Below, one piece after another: positions 6,021 through 12,441 of a stretch of 15,831 nucleotides of DNA. A program made the translations under genes and the position numbers. The stretch lies in assembly GCA_000438075.1 (NCBI GenBank), contig FR903534.1, positions 11,104-26,934 of the forward strand, written 5' to 3'. Every line of letters starts with the position of its first letter. Position 1 is the first letter of the stretch. Below the pieces are notes generated by a model. The model was given only the letters and a program-made list of their open reading frames with translations, was not told where the DNA came from and searched no databases. This DNA is from Clostridium sp. CAG:609. Lineage in GTDB: Bacteria; Bacillota_I; Bacilli_A; RF39; UBA660.

Positions 6021-6740
6021 TTAACTAATTGGAATAGATAAACCACTACTTTTACTCTGAATTAATCCCCCATAAATAGATGGAACTCTTCCATTTACAA
6101 CAACTGATGCTATCAAAACATCATAATCTATTACCATTTCTTTACTTGATGTCGGACTTATAATATTTGTACTTAACTTTACAGTTACATATATTTCCAC
6201 TAAAGCATTATTTATACCATAATCAGTTATTTTAGTTTTTAAGTTAGTTAAAATGGAACCAACAAAATTAATTGGTACATATATCTTTGGTCCAAGATTA
6301 CTTATAATAGCATTATTTCCAATAAACATAGGTAATTTAAGTAATATTCCATTTTTACCTCCACTTATATTTTGGGTATTACCAACATTTCCATTTTCTA
6401 AATCATTTATATTATTCTCTAACTCTTTAGTTACTAAATCTAACACTTTATATGATTTATCCATATCATAACTAACATATAATATTTCTCCATCACTATT
6501 TTTATTAATAACAATTATATCTTTTAAATTATCACCTTTAAATAAATCATAATTTATCTTATTACTTAAAAAATAATCCATAAATTCATTTAACTTAACA
6601 TGTGCTATATCAATTAACCTTTTACTAACAAATTTACTATACCCAATAAACAAAATATATGTAAAAAAAAATATCAAAGCCATATCTAATATTACAACTT
6701 TCGATATTCTATATTTTTTTCTTTTTTTAAACTTTGTCAT
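6021..6740 (-). CDS. yunB: Sporulation protein YunB
   Basis: 239 residues. A very basic N-terminus (TKFKKRKKYR) and one membrane segment (about 14-34) are followed by an outer domain containing ISGGKNGILLKLPMFIG (broken across 124-142), GPKIYVPINFVGSILTNLKTKI and a final VNGRVPSIYGG. This is the YunB layout. In B. subtilis yunB is mother-cell expressed and its loss affects spore formation; that role is taken over by homology. No Shine-Dalgarno site precedes the ATG; instead the start codon lies in a perfect 18-base palindrome (6737-6754). The gene begins 15 bases after the stop of the upstream tail-anchored protein gene, so it is probably co-transcribed with it. Confidence 0.85.
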   Translation of the reverse strand: MTKFKKRKKYRISKVVILDMALIFFFTYILFIGYSKFVSKRLIDIAHVKLNEFMDYFLSNKINYDLFKGDNLKDIIVINKNSDGEILYVSYDMDKSYKVLDLVTKELENNINDLENGNVGNTQNISGGKNGILLKLPMFIGNNAIISNLGPKIYVPINFVGSILTNLKTKITDYGINNALVEIYVTVKLSTNIISPTSSKEMVIDYDVLIASVVVNGRVPSIYGGLIQSKSSGLSIPIS

Positions 6741-6754
6741 ATTAAATAATATGA
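6737..6754. repeat. Perfect palindrome spanning the yunB start codon
   Basis: TCATATTA (6737-6744), a 2-base centre AA, then TAATATGA (6747-6754): 8 bp on each side without mismatch. The yunB ATG (6740-6738) forms part of one arm and there is no ribosome binding site. It may be an operator, a start-codon-hiding hairpin, or a chance AT-rich palindrome. Confidence 0.55.
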
Positions 6755-6755
6755 T

Positions 6756-7595
6756 TTAAAACTTAAGGTATGATTTTAAAAATAAAAATAATCCCACTAA
6801 GAAAGTAACAACCACTAAAACTATTAATATTTTAATACCAATACCAATTTTTTCATCATCAACAAAGTCTTTATTATCATCTTCAAAATCATTCTTCTTA
6901 AATAAATTTGATGTATAAAAAGAATTATCTAACTTTTCTTGGTTTTTATTTTTAACTTCAGTTATTTGATTATTGTTTTCTTTTTCTTTTATTTCAGTAA
7001 TCTTTGTTACTTCAGTTTCCATACTTTCATATACTTGAGTATCATCATCACCTTTTAAATCACTAAGTATATCTAATGGATCAATATCGTTACTATTACT
7101 ATTTTTTTCTTCTAACTTCTTAGCTTCATTAATAGTTATAGTATTTATTAAATTCATTAAATTTTCTTCCGGAGTTGCTTTTACTTCTTCTTTTTCTTCA
7201 CCATCAATATTTAAATTACTTAATATATTATACTGAGTATTTCTTAACTTCTTTGCTCTATTTTCTTCATAAGTTTCAACCTTTTCATCTTTAGCTTTTT
7301 CTAAGACCTTAGTTAAATCATACTCTTTAGTAGGTTCATCACTGATAATATTTTCATGTGGGCGTTCTTCAATTCTTATACTTCTTCTCTTCGGAGCAGA
7401 GTTATACCTCTTATCAAGAATCTTTTTTATTTGTTCAACATCTATTTCTCTTTCTTGATTACCAATAACTGTGGCATTACTACGCACGTTAAAATTATCT
7501 AGCTCGCTATTATTAATTTGCTTATACAAATCATCATTTTTAGCAACTCTAGACATACCAACATTATTACTATATTTATTCTCTCTTGTGTTCAT
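6756..7595 (-). CDS. Acidic, largely disordered protein with a C-terminal membrane anchor, upstream of yunB
   Basis: I do not recognise the family. 279 residues, hydrophilic and charged over the first 250 (many E, K, D and N; predicted disordered or coiled coil), with a single hydrophobic segment at about 254-273 and a short basic end. This is a tail-anchored layout with nearly all the protein in the cytoplasm. A proline/arginine stretch (APKRRSIRIEERPHE, about 67-81) is a possible binding motif. The start is supported by GAGGT seven bases before the ATG. First gene of the series leading to yunB, the 275-residue tail-anchored protein and yutD. Function unknown; the context points to a membrane-linked sporulation or division scaffold. 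Confidence 0.7.
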   Translation of the reverse strand: MNTRENKYSNNVGMSRVAKNDDLYKQINNSELDNFNVRSNATVIGNQEREIDVEQIKKILDKRYNSAPKRRSIRIEERPHENIISDEPTKEYDLTKVLEKAKDEKVETYEENRAKKLRNTQYNILSNLNIDGEEKEEVKATPEENLMNLINTITINEAKKLEEKNSNSNDIDPLDILSDLKGDDDTQVYESMETEVTKITEIKEKENNNQITEVKNKNQEKLDNSFYTSNLFKKNDFEDDNKDFVDDEKIGIGIKILIVLVVVTFLVGLFLFLKSYLKF

Positions 7596-7613
7596 AACAC
7601 TACCTCTATCAAA

Positions 7614-7642
7614 ATAATAACATAAATATAAAAATTTTTAAA
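7614..7642 (-). promoter_or_regulatory. Promoter of the acidic tail-anchored protein / yunB operon
   Basis: On the minus strand TTTAAA (7642-7637), 17 bases, TATTAT (7619-7614), with TG one base upstream making an extended -10. The transcript would start near 7607, 12 bases before the ATG. Confidence 0.5.
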
Positions 7643-7651
7643 GCATATTAA

Positions 7652-7680
7652 TTGATTTTTGTAAACTTTTTTACTATAAT
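7652..7680 (+). promoter_or_regulatory. Promoter of the ferredoxin gene
   Basis: TTGATT (7652-7657), 17 bases, perfect TATAAT (7675-7680), 20 bases before the ATG. It lies just upstream of, and divergent from, the promoter at 7614-7642. Confidence 0.75.
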
Positions 7681-7700
7681 TATAAAAGGAGGAATAATTT

Positions 7701-7889
7701 ATGAAAGAATTAAAAGTCAACGAAAACTGCATTGGATGTGGAATGTGTGTTGCTATTGACCCAGATCATTTTGAAATTGTAGATGGTTTATCTGAAGCTA
7801 CAAACAGTAACAACTTAGAAAGTGAAGCATTAAAAAATGCTATAGATTCTTGTCCAGTCAGTGCAATTGAAATTAATGATAAAAATTAA
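7701..7889 (+). CDS. fer: Ferredoxin, single [4Fe-4S] cluster
   Basis: A 62-residue cytosolic electron carrier. The ligands are C10-x2-C13-x2-C16 (CIGCGMC) and C51 followed by Pro (SCPVSAI), exactly the pattern of a one-cluster [4Fe-4S] ferredoxin of the Bacillus Fer type; a second cluster is absent. The middle part is acidic (DPDHFEIVDG), as in proteins that dock to reductases. A near-perfect ribosome binding site, AAAGGAGG, lies shortly before the ATG, suggesting strong translation. It is a single-gene transcript with its own promoter and a strong terminator. In B. subtilis fer also lies within some tens of kilobases of rluB-spmB-spmA-dacB, so it belongs to the conserved frame of this region. 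Confidence 0.95.
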   Translation: MKELKVNENCIGCGMCVAIDPDHFEIVDGLSEATNSNNLESEALKNAIDSCPVSAIEINDKN

Positions 7890-7919
7890 AATGTTAAGAT
7901 TTAACCCTTAACATTTTTT
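7889..7919. terminator. Bidirectional terminator between ferredoxin and the ABC cassette
   Basis: A perfect 10-bp stem AAATGTTAAG / CTTAACATTT (7889-7898 with 7907-7916) with an 8-base loop, then T6 to 7919 for the ferredoxin transcript. Read on the minus strand the hairpin is followed by a T-rich run, so it should also end the convergent permease transcript (stop at 7929). Confidence 0.9.
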
Positions 7920-7928
7920 AATGCATAA

Positions 7929-8618
7929 TTATTCACTATAACTTTTCTTCAATAAATTATTGAGAATTAATATACTTAATAATACAGAAAATATATAACT
8001 ACCAAAAGCAAATATATTAAATACATTTTCTTTAATTAACAAATAAGTTAACAACACCAACCCTAAATAAATCAAACTATATATAAAACCTAGAAACAAA
8101 AAGTTATAAAACAATAATTTACTTTTTCTAAATCCTAACATAATATATAACCTAAAATCTTTATATGACTTATTAAAATAATCTACACTAAATGATACAA
8201 TCATAATAAACAAAATAACATACATAACAACTCTTGCAAATGCAAGTAGTCCACTTAATAATTTATAACCATCCATTGATGCCGTAGCATTTACACTTAC
8301 ATTAATTATATTATTATAATAACTTTCATCAATTGTGAATTTATCAGTATATTTTCTACTCTTTAAAACTATCGCTGTTCCTTCTTCTGTATCATATGAC
8401 TTTTCTATATATTTTGAATACTTTCTTAAAAGTGCATCAATATCATTAGCTTCAACTAAAATGGTTCTAACTTCTTCATTATTTAGTTCTTTATCTATTT
8501 TATTATTTATCTTATATGAAAATATATAAACAATACACAAACACAAAGAAATTACAATAACATTAAATAGTTGTCTTTTTAATTTATTAAAATCCATTAA
8601 ACCTTTTACAATTATCAT
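7929..8618 (-). CDS. Miniature FtsX-like ABC transporter permease
   Basis: 229 residues with the FtsX/MacB layout in reduced form: one N-terminal membrane segment (about 16-34), a short outer domain (about 35-120), then three membrane segments (about 123-145, 170-193, 197-222). The cytoplasmic loop LYIMLGFRKSKL between the second and third corresponds to the coupling helix of FtsX permeases. The usual family length is 350-450, so the outer domain is much smaller than normal. Likely to pair with the 393-residue permease as a heterodimer on the ATPase encoded before them. The ATG at 8618 overlaps the stop of that gene by four bases (ATGA); an in-frame ATG at 8597, preceded by AAAGG, gives MDFNKLKRQ and is a possible alternative start. 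Confidence 0.75.
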   Translation of the reverse strand: MIIVKGLMDFNKLKRQLFNVIVISLCLCIVYIFSYKINNKIDKELNNEEVRTILVEANDIDALLRKYSKYIEKSYDTEEGTAIVLKSRKYTDKFTIDESYYNNIINVSVNATASMDGYKLLSGLLAFARVVMYVILFIMIVSFSVDYFNKSYKDFRLYIMLGFRKSKLLFYNFLFLGFIYSLIYLGLVLLTYLLIKENVFNIFAFGSYIFSVLLSILILNNLLKKSYSE

Positions 8619-9796
8619 AATTCACTCAACACCTTTACTGAATATTTAGATACATTTTTAATATCACTTTTTATTAAACTATGATTTATCAAACTGATAA
8701 TTACATAATAAAGTATAAAAGCCATAAATGGAATAGCTATTCTTACAGCTCTAAAACTAACAAATTGTTTTAAATAAATTCTAACAGCGATAGATAATAT
8801 AATTAATGAAATTATTGCCAAAATCATAGCTATAAACATAATTATTTCTAATTCAAAAAATAATATTTTTACTAGTGATTTATCATTAAAACCAAGTGCT
8901 TTATATAAAGCTATATTATAATTTTCTTCTTGATAATAACTCTTAAAGAATTTTGATAAAATAATAGTTAAAACAATAATCATAATAACAAGCAAAAGAA
9001 TTGATAAAAATAATGAATAATTAACAAAAGCATCATCAACTTCAGATACTGAAGTAATAATTCCTTGACTATTTAAATAGTCATTTACTTCTTTTACATT
9101 TTTATATTTATTAACATATATATCAAATAATTTAACAACTAAATCTCCTTTTATCTCTTCCTTTGTTTCATTTTGAATATTATCATAATCAACACTACTA
9201 ATATAACAATCATTATAACTATATGAATAATCCGCATTATACGTACCCACTAACTTAAACGTTTTAGCAACTTTTTCTTTAGTATTACCATCTTTAAAAT
9301 ACAAAGTTACATTTTTACCTATCATTTTAGTTAAATCTTCTAACTCTTCATATTTTAAATCATCAAAATTCCTATCACTTGCCCTCTCTGGACATATAAT
9401 TTGTCCAATAGTCTTAATAGTACTTCCTTTAGTTACTTTCGGAGTATAATATTTCATGTCACGTAGTATATTAAAACCAAGATTATTATCTAAATCTCTA
9501 TATCCATATAAAGAATTTTCAAACTCACTAACATAAACAATATTTTTGTTTTTATACCCATCAATTTTTTTTTTATATTCATCATATTTATCAGTTTTTT
9601 CATACACAGATATTATTTTAGATTCATTTTGACCATAACTAATAGAATTAACTACATCCTTGAAAGTCTTATAAAAACAAAAAAGAAAAGAAAGAAGCAA
9701 AAAACATAAAGATGTAATAACTATAAATATTTTTCTTTTTACAGATATTCTTCTAGAATTTAACAAAGCTATTTTAAAAGCATCTTTAGTTTTCAT
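8615..9796 (-). CDS. FtsX/MacB-like ABC transporter permease, full-size
   Basis: 393 residues. A basic N-terminus and first membrane segment (about 22-43), an outer domain of about 210 residues resembling a MacB-type core (for example GKNVTLYFKDGNTKEKVAKTF in parts and LVGTYNADYSY), then three membrane segments (about 264-288, 315-340 and 350-372). The loop NIALYKALGFNDKSLVKIL is the family's typical cytoplasmic coupling region. Exporters of this type act in peptide efflux, lipoprotein work or sensing of antimicrobial peptides; the substrate here is unknown. The gene overlaps the ATPase gene by 11 bases and the small permease by four, so all three are translationally coupled. A GGGAG site lies nine bases before the ATG. 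Confidence 0.85.
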   Translation of the reverse strand: MKTKDAFKIALLNSRRISVKRKIFIVITSLCFLLLSFLFCFYKTFKDVVNSISYGQNESKIISVYEKTDKYDEYKKKIDGYKNKNIVYVSEFENSLYGYRDLDNNLGFNILRDMKYYTPKVTKGSTIKTIGQIICPERASDRNFDDLKYEELEDLTKMIGKNVTLYFKDGNTKEKVAKTFKLVGTYNADYSYSYNDCYISSVDYDNIQNETKEEIKGDLVVKLFDIYVNKYKNVKEVNDYLNSQGIITSVSEVDDAFVNYSLFLSILLLVIMIIVLTIILSKFFKSYYQEENYNIALYKALGFNDKSLVKILFFELEIIMFIAMILAIISLIILSIAVRIYLKQFVSFRAVRIAIPFMAFILYYVIISLINHSLIKSDIKNVSKYSVKVLSEL

Positions 9797-10442
9797 CTTT
9801 TAAAACTCCCTTTTCTAAATATACAACCTTATCAGCATAGTTCTTAATTTTTTCGTTATGACTAACTACAATTACACATTTATCTTTACTTATATCTTTT
9901 AAGTAATTAAATACTTCATCTTCATTTTTAGAATCTAAATTACCTGTTGGTTCATCCGCTAAAATATATTTTGGATTATTTACTAAAGCACGAGCTAAGC
10001 TTACTCTTTGTTGCTCTCCACCTGATAGTTCATATGGATAATGACTTTCTCTATCCAAAACATTAAAAGTTTTTAATAAATCTTTAGCTTTATTTAAATC
10101 TACATTACCATTTATATACATTGGAAGCAATACATTTTCTAATGCAGTTAACTTATTATTAAGATAAAAATTTTGAAAAACAAAACCAATTTTTTCATTT
10201 CTTAATTTACATAACTCATCATCACTACATTTTCTTGTATCTACTCCATCAAGAAAAACACTCCCTTTTGTAGCTTTATCCATTAATCCTAAAATATTAA
10301 TTAAAGTGGATTTTCCACTTCCCGATTCACCCATTATTGCATAAAACTTACCAACTTCAAATTTATAAGTTACTAAATTTAATGCTTTTACCTGTTGACC
10401 AGATTCACTAACATAACATTTTAATACATTTTCTAAATACAT
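9786..10442 (-). CDS. ABC transporter ATP-binding protein (MacB/LolD type)
   Basis: 218 residues, a complete nucleotide-binding domain: Walker A GESGSGKST (38-46), Q-loop Q90, signature LSGGEQQR (139-146), Walker B YILADE (159-164) followed by the D-loop GNLD, and switch His H195. The sequence is of the LolD/MacB subfamily that works with FtsX-type permeases, fitting the two genes that follow. It should power the permease pair at the cytoplasmic side of the membrane. An ATG at 10475 is in frame, but the ATG at 10442 follows GAAGG at a normal distance and starts MYLENVLKCY, the usual beginning of such proteins. It is separated from the XRE regulator by 66 bases that carry a possible promoter (10458-10484). 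Confidence 0.93.
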   Translation of the reverse strand: MYLENVLKCYVSESGQQVKALNLVTYKFEVGKFYAIMGESGSGKSTLINILGLMDKATKGSVFLDGVDTRKCSDDELCKLRNEKIGFVFQNFYLNNKLTALENVLLPMYINGNVDLNKAKDLLKTFNVLDRESHYPYELSGGEQQRVSLARALVNNPKYILADEPTGNLDSKNEDEVFNYLKDISKDKCVIVVSHNEKIKNYADKVVYLEKGVLKDEN

Positions 10443-10457
10443 AATATACCTTCTTTC

Positions 10458-10484
10458 ATATTTTAAGAATAACATTTATTGCAA
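10458..10484 (-). promoter_or_regulatory. Candidate promoter/operator before the ABC ATPase gene
   Basis: On the minus strand TTGCAA (10484-10479) is followed at 18 bases by TATGAA. TTGCAATAA and a trailing ATAT also occur in the regulator's own promoter region (11558-11586), with a similar CTT-containing stretch between. It may be the regulator's binding site or simply two similar promoters. Confidence 0.4.
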
Positions 10485-10508
10485 AAAAGTAAAGACACTT
10501 TAAAGTTA

Positions 10509-11540
10509 CTATTTAAAAGTTTTATAAAGTAACTCGTAAAATTCACTCACCTTTTTATTACATTTTACCTCATCATTTGAACACTCAAACACAACATTGT
10601 GATTTTCATCTTTTTTAACATAATCTAGCAAATATCCATCTAAATACAAAGTCCAAAACTCATAAGATTCATCTGGATATTTTATTAAATAAACAATTAA
10701 ATTATCTTCTTCAACATAATCAATTCTATGTTCAACATCTTTTTCAAAATAACTATACACATACCAATTTTCTTCTCCTTGATATTTCTTTTTTATTTTT
10801 TCTGTTAAATCATCATTAACAATATTGTAAGTAACCTCTTCACTTAAAGCAATTTCATTTTCTTTTTGAACTTTAAATTTATCATTAATATAATTTAAAT
10901 TAAATTCTATTTTTTCACTTTTTTCAGTTTTACCATCAATATAAGTTATATATAAATTATTCTTTAAATATTCAAAATCATTAAAATCAAAATATTCATT
11001 ATAACCTAAATAAGTTATAAACTTTAATCTTCCTAAAGTATCATGATATATTAATTCTTCCTTATCATTCTTATTCAAATAATATAATTTAACATCACTA
11101 TAATTTTCCAAAGGACAATCTATAATAAATGTATCCCGCGTCATTATAGCCATACCAACATCTTCACCATTTATTAAAACACTATAAATAGTTGTTTTTT
11201 TATAATTAGTACAAAAATAATAAATACCTAAAATACTTAAAACAAGTAACAATAAAATTAAAAGAATTAATAATATCTTTTTAAAAATATTCATTCTTTT
11301 TTCTTGACTTTCATTTCTTAAACCAAGTAATTCATCAATTGATACATCAAGTATATTAGATATTTGAAAAATCATCTCTGTTGAAGGTACATTATTACAA
11401 GTCTCCCATTTACTAACAGTTACTCTATTAGTACCAAGTAAACTTGCAAATTCATCTTGAGTATATCCTTTTTTTTCACGAGCTTTAGAAATATTTTTTC
11501 CTATTATTGATGTATTAAAATCTCTGTTTCTCTTAAACAC
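10509..11540 (-). CDS. Membrane-anchored XRE-family regulator with a large outer domain
   Basis: 343 residues. An N-terminal XRE/Cro-type helix-turn-helix (about 14-72: GKNISKAREKKGYTQDEFA, GTNRVTVSKWETCNNVPS, LDVSIDELLG), one membrane segment (about 88-110), then about 230 residues predicted outside, with strand-rich, charged, Tyr-rich sequence and a Cys pair near the end (CSNDEVKC). This suggests a one-component transmembrane regulator in which an outer signal controls DNA binding. Its gene directly precedes an ABC ATPase and two FtsX-like permeases, the likely targets. I do not recognise the outer domain. A GTG at 11549 is part of the ribosome binding site TAGGTG; the GTG at 11540, six bases on, gives MFKRNRDFN and is chosen. 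It is expressed from the promoter at 11558-11586. Confidence 0.85.
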   Translation of the reverse strand: MFKRNRDFNTSIIGKNISKAREKKGYTQDEFASLLGTNRVTVSKWETCNNVPSTEMIFQISNILDVSIDELLGLRNESQEKRMNIFKKILLILLILLLLVLSILGIYYFCTNYKKTTIYSVLINGEDVGMAIMTRDTFIIDCPLENYSDVKLYYLNKNDKEELIYHDTLGRLKFITYLGYNEYFDFNDFEYLKNNLYITYIDGKTEKSEKIEFNLNYINDKFKVQKENEIALSEEVTYNIVNDDLTEKIKKKYQGEENWYVYSYFEKDVEHRIDYVEEDNLIVYLIKYPDESYEFWTLYLDGYLLDYVKKDENHNVVFECSNDEVKCNKKVSEFYELLYKTFK

Positions 11541-11557
11541 TTCTATCACCTAAATTA

Positions 11558-11586
11558 ATATTATCAAAGAAACAAAATTATTGCAA
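11558..11586 (-). promoter_or_regulatory. Promoter of the XRE regulator gene, with possible self-control site
   Basis: On the minus strand TTGCAA (11586-11581), 17 bases, TAATAT (11563-11558). TTGCAATAA is shared with the region before the ATPase gene. TTGCAA is itself a palindrome, which would suit a dimeric XRE protein. Confidence 0.5.
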
Positions 11587-11618
11587 GAAAAAACACTAAA
11601 TATTTTCTACTTAGTATT
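11587..11618 (-). terminator. Terminator of rluB
   Basis: On the minus strand 11618-11611 pairs with 11599-11592 (eight pairs including one G-U) around an 11-base loop, followed by U's to 11587. The left arm contains the last rluB codons, so the hairpin overlaps the coding sequence; the next gene's -35 box abuts it. Confidence 0.65.
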
Positions 11619-12329
11619 CTTTAATGCATATAATTTTTTAATTTCTTTAATAGTTAGATTTCTATATTCTCCAGACTTAAGATTATCTATAGTTAAAAAA
11701 GCATAACCAACTCTACTTAATTTAATAACATCAATATTCATACTAGCAAATATTTTCTTAACAATATGATTTCTACCTTCAACTATTGTAAGTTCAACAA
11801 CACTAGTATTCTTTTCAAAATCTTTTTTCTTTATTTTAAATCTTTTAATAACAACTTTTCTACCTTCAACAACAATATTACTTTTTATTTTTTTTATATC
11901 ATCTTTATCTAACACTTTATTAACTTTTGCAACATAAGTCTTTTCTACTTCAAAACTTGGATGCATAAGCAAATTAGCTAAATCACCATCATTTGTTAAA
12001 ATAATTAAACCAGTTGTGTCATAATCAAGTCTTCCAATCGGATAAATTCTAGCATCAGTATTAATTAAATCCCTAACTGTAATTCTTCCTTGTTTATCTT
12101 CAACACTACTTATTACTTGACGTGGTTTATTAAGTAAATAATACTCTTGTTTTACATCCTTATTTATAATAACACTATCAATACTAATTACATCATTAGC
12201 TTCAACTTTAGTTCCAAGTTCAGTTATAATTTTACCATTAACCATAACTTTACCCTTGCGAATTAATTCTTCTGCTTTTCTTCTTGATGTATACCCATAA
12301 GATGCAATAACTTTCTGAAGTCTTTCCAA
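11607..12329 (-). CDS. rluB: 23S rRNA pseudouridine synthase RluB (RsuA/RluB family)
   Basis: 240 residues. An S4 RNA-binding domain (about 2-48: ERLQKVIASYGYTSRRKAEELI, in parts) is followed by the synthase domain with catalytic GRLDYDTTGL (99-108, catalytic Asp102), HPSFEVEKTYVAKV and the C-terminal EGRNHIVKKIFA. It converts a uridine of 23S rRNA to pseudouridine. Family members from Bacillus begin MERLQKVIA. Here that start is a TTG at 12329 placed six bases after GGAAGGTG; an in-frame GTG at 12338 belongs to the ribosome binding site. In B. subtilis rluB follows dacB-spmA-spmB; the same neighbours lie to the right here but a sigma-factor gene on the other strand is placed between. Confidence 0.92.
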   Translation of the reverse strand: MERLQKVIASYGYTSRRKAEELIRKGKVMVNGKIITELGTKVEANDVISIDSVIINKDVKQEYYLLNKPRQVISSVEDKQGRITVRDLINTDARIYPIGRLDYDTTGLIILTNDGDLANLLMHPSFEVEKTYVAKVNKVLDKDDIKKIKSNIVVEGRKVVIKRFKIKKKDFEKNTSVVELTIVEGRNHIVKKIFASMNIDVIKLSRVGYAFLTIDNLKSGEYRNLTIKEIKKLYALKNTK

Positions 12330-12353
12330 AGTAATCACCTTCCTTCAAGAAAA

Positions 12354-12362
12354 ATTATACCA
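12354..12362 (-). promoter_or_regulatory. Extended -10 promoter of rluB
   Basis: TGGTATAAT on the minus strand (12362-12354) is a perfect extended -10 (TGnTATAAT). The -35 is weak (TAGATT at 17 bases). Confidence 0.65.
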
Positions 12363-12387
12363 AAAAAAGAAAGAAAAATCTACATAT

Positions 12388-12416
12388 TTGACTTATAAAC
12401 CACCATATGTTAGAAT
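12388..12416 (+). promoter_or_regulatory. Promoter of the sigma-like factor gene
   Basis: TTGACT (12388-12393), 17 bases, TAGAAT (12411-12416). The transcript should start near 12423, with GAGGA (12431-12435) six bases before the ATG. It looks like a normal housekeeping promoter, so the factor is likely made in growing cells. Confidence 0.7.
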
Positions 12417-12441
12417 AAACACAAGTAAATGAGGAAATAAT

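Noticed and set aside
6253..6471. Open frame of 72 codons on the plus strand within yunB
   Set aside because: It is fully antisense to yunB, which has clear family features.
8233..8246. Inverted repeat CTTGCA-AA-TGCAAG
   Set aside because: A six-base hairpin inside the permease coding sequence with no partner element; expected by chance.
8335..8529. Open frame of 64 codons on the plus strand within the small permease gene
   Set aside because: It is antisense to a membrane protein; hydrophobic complements of this kind are usual by chance.
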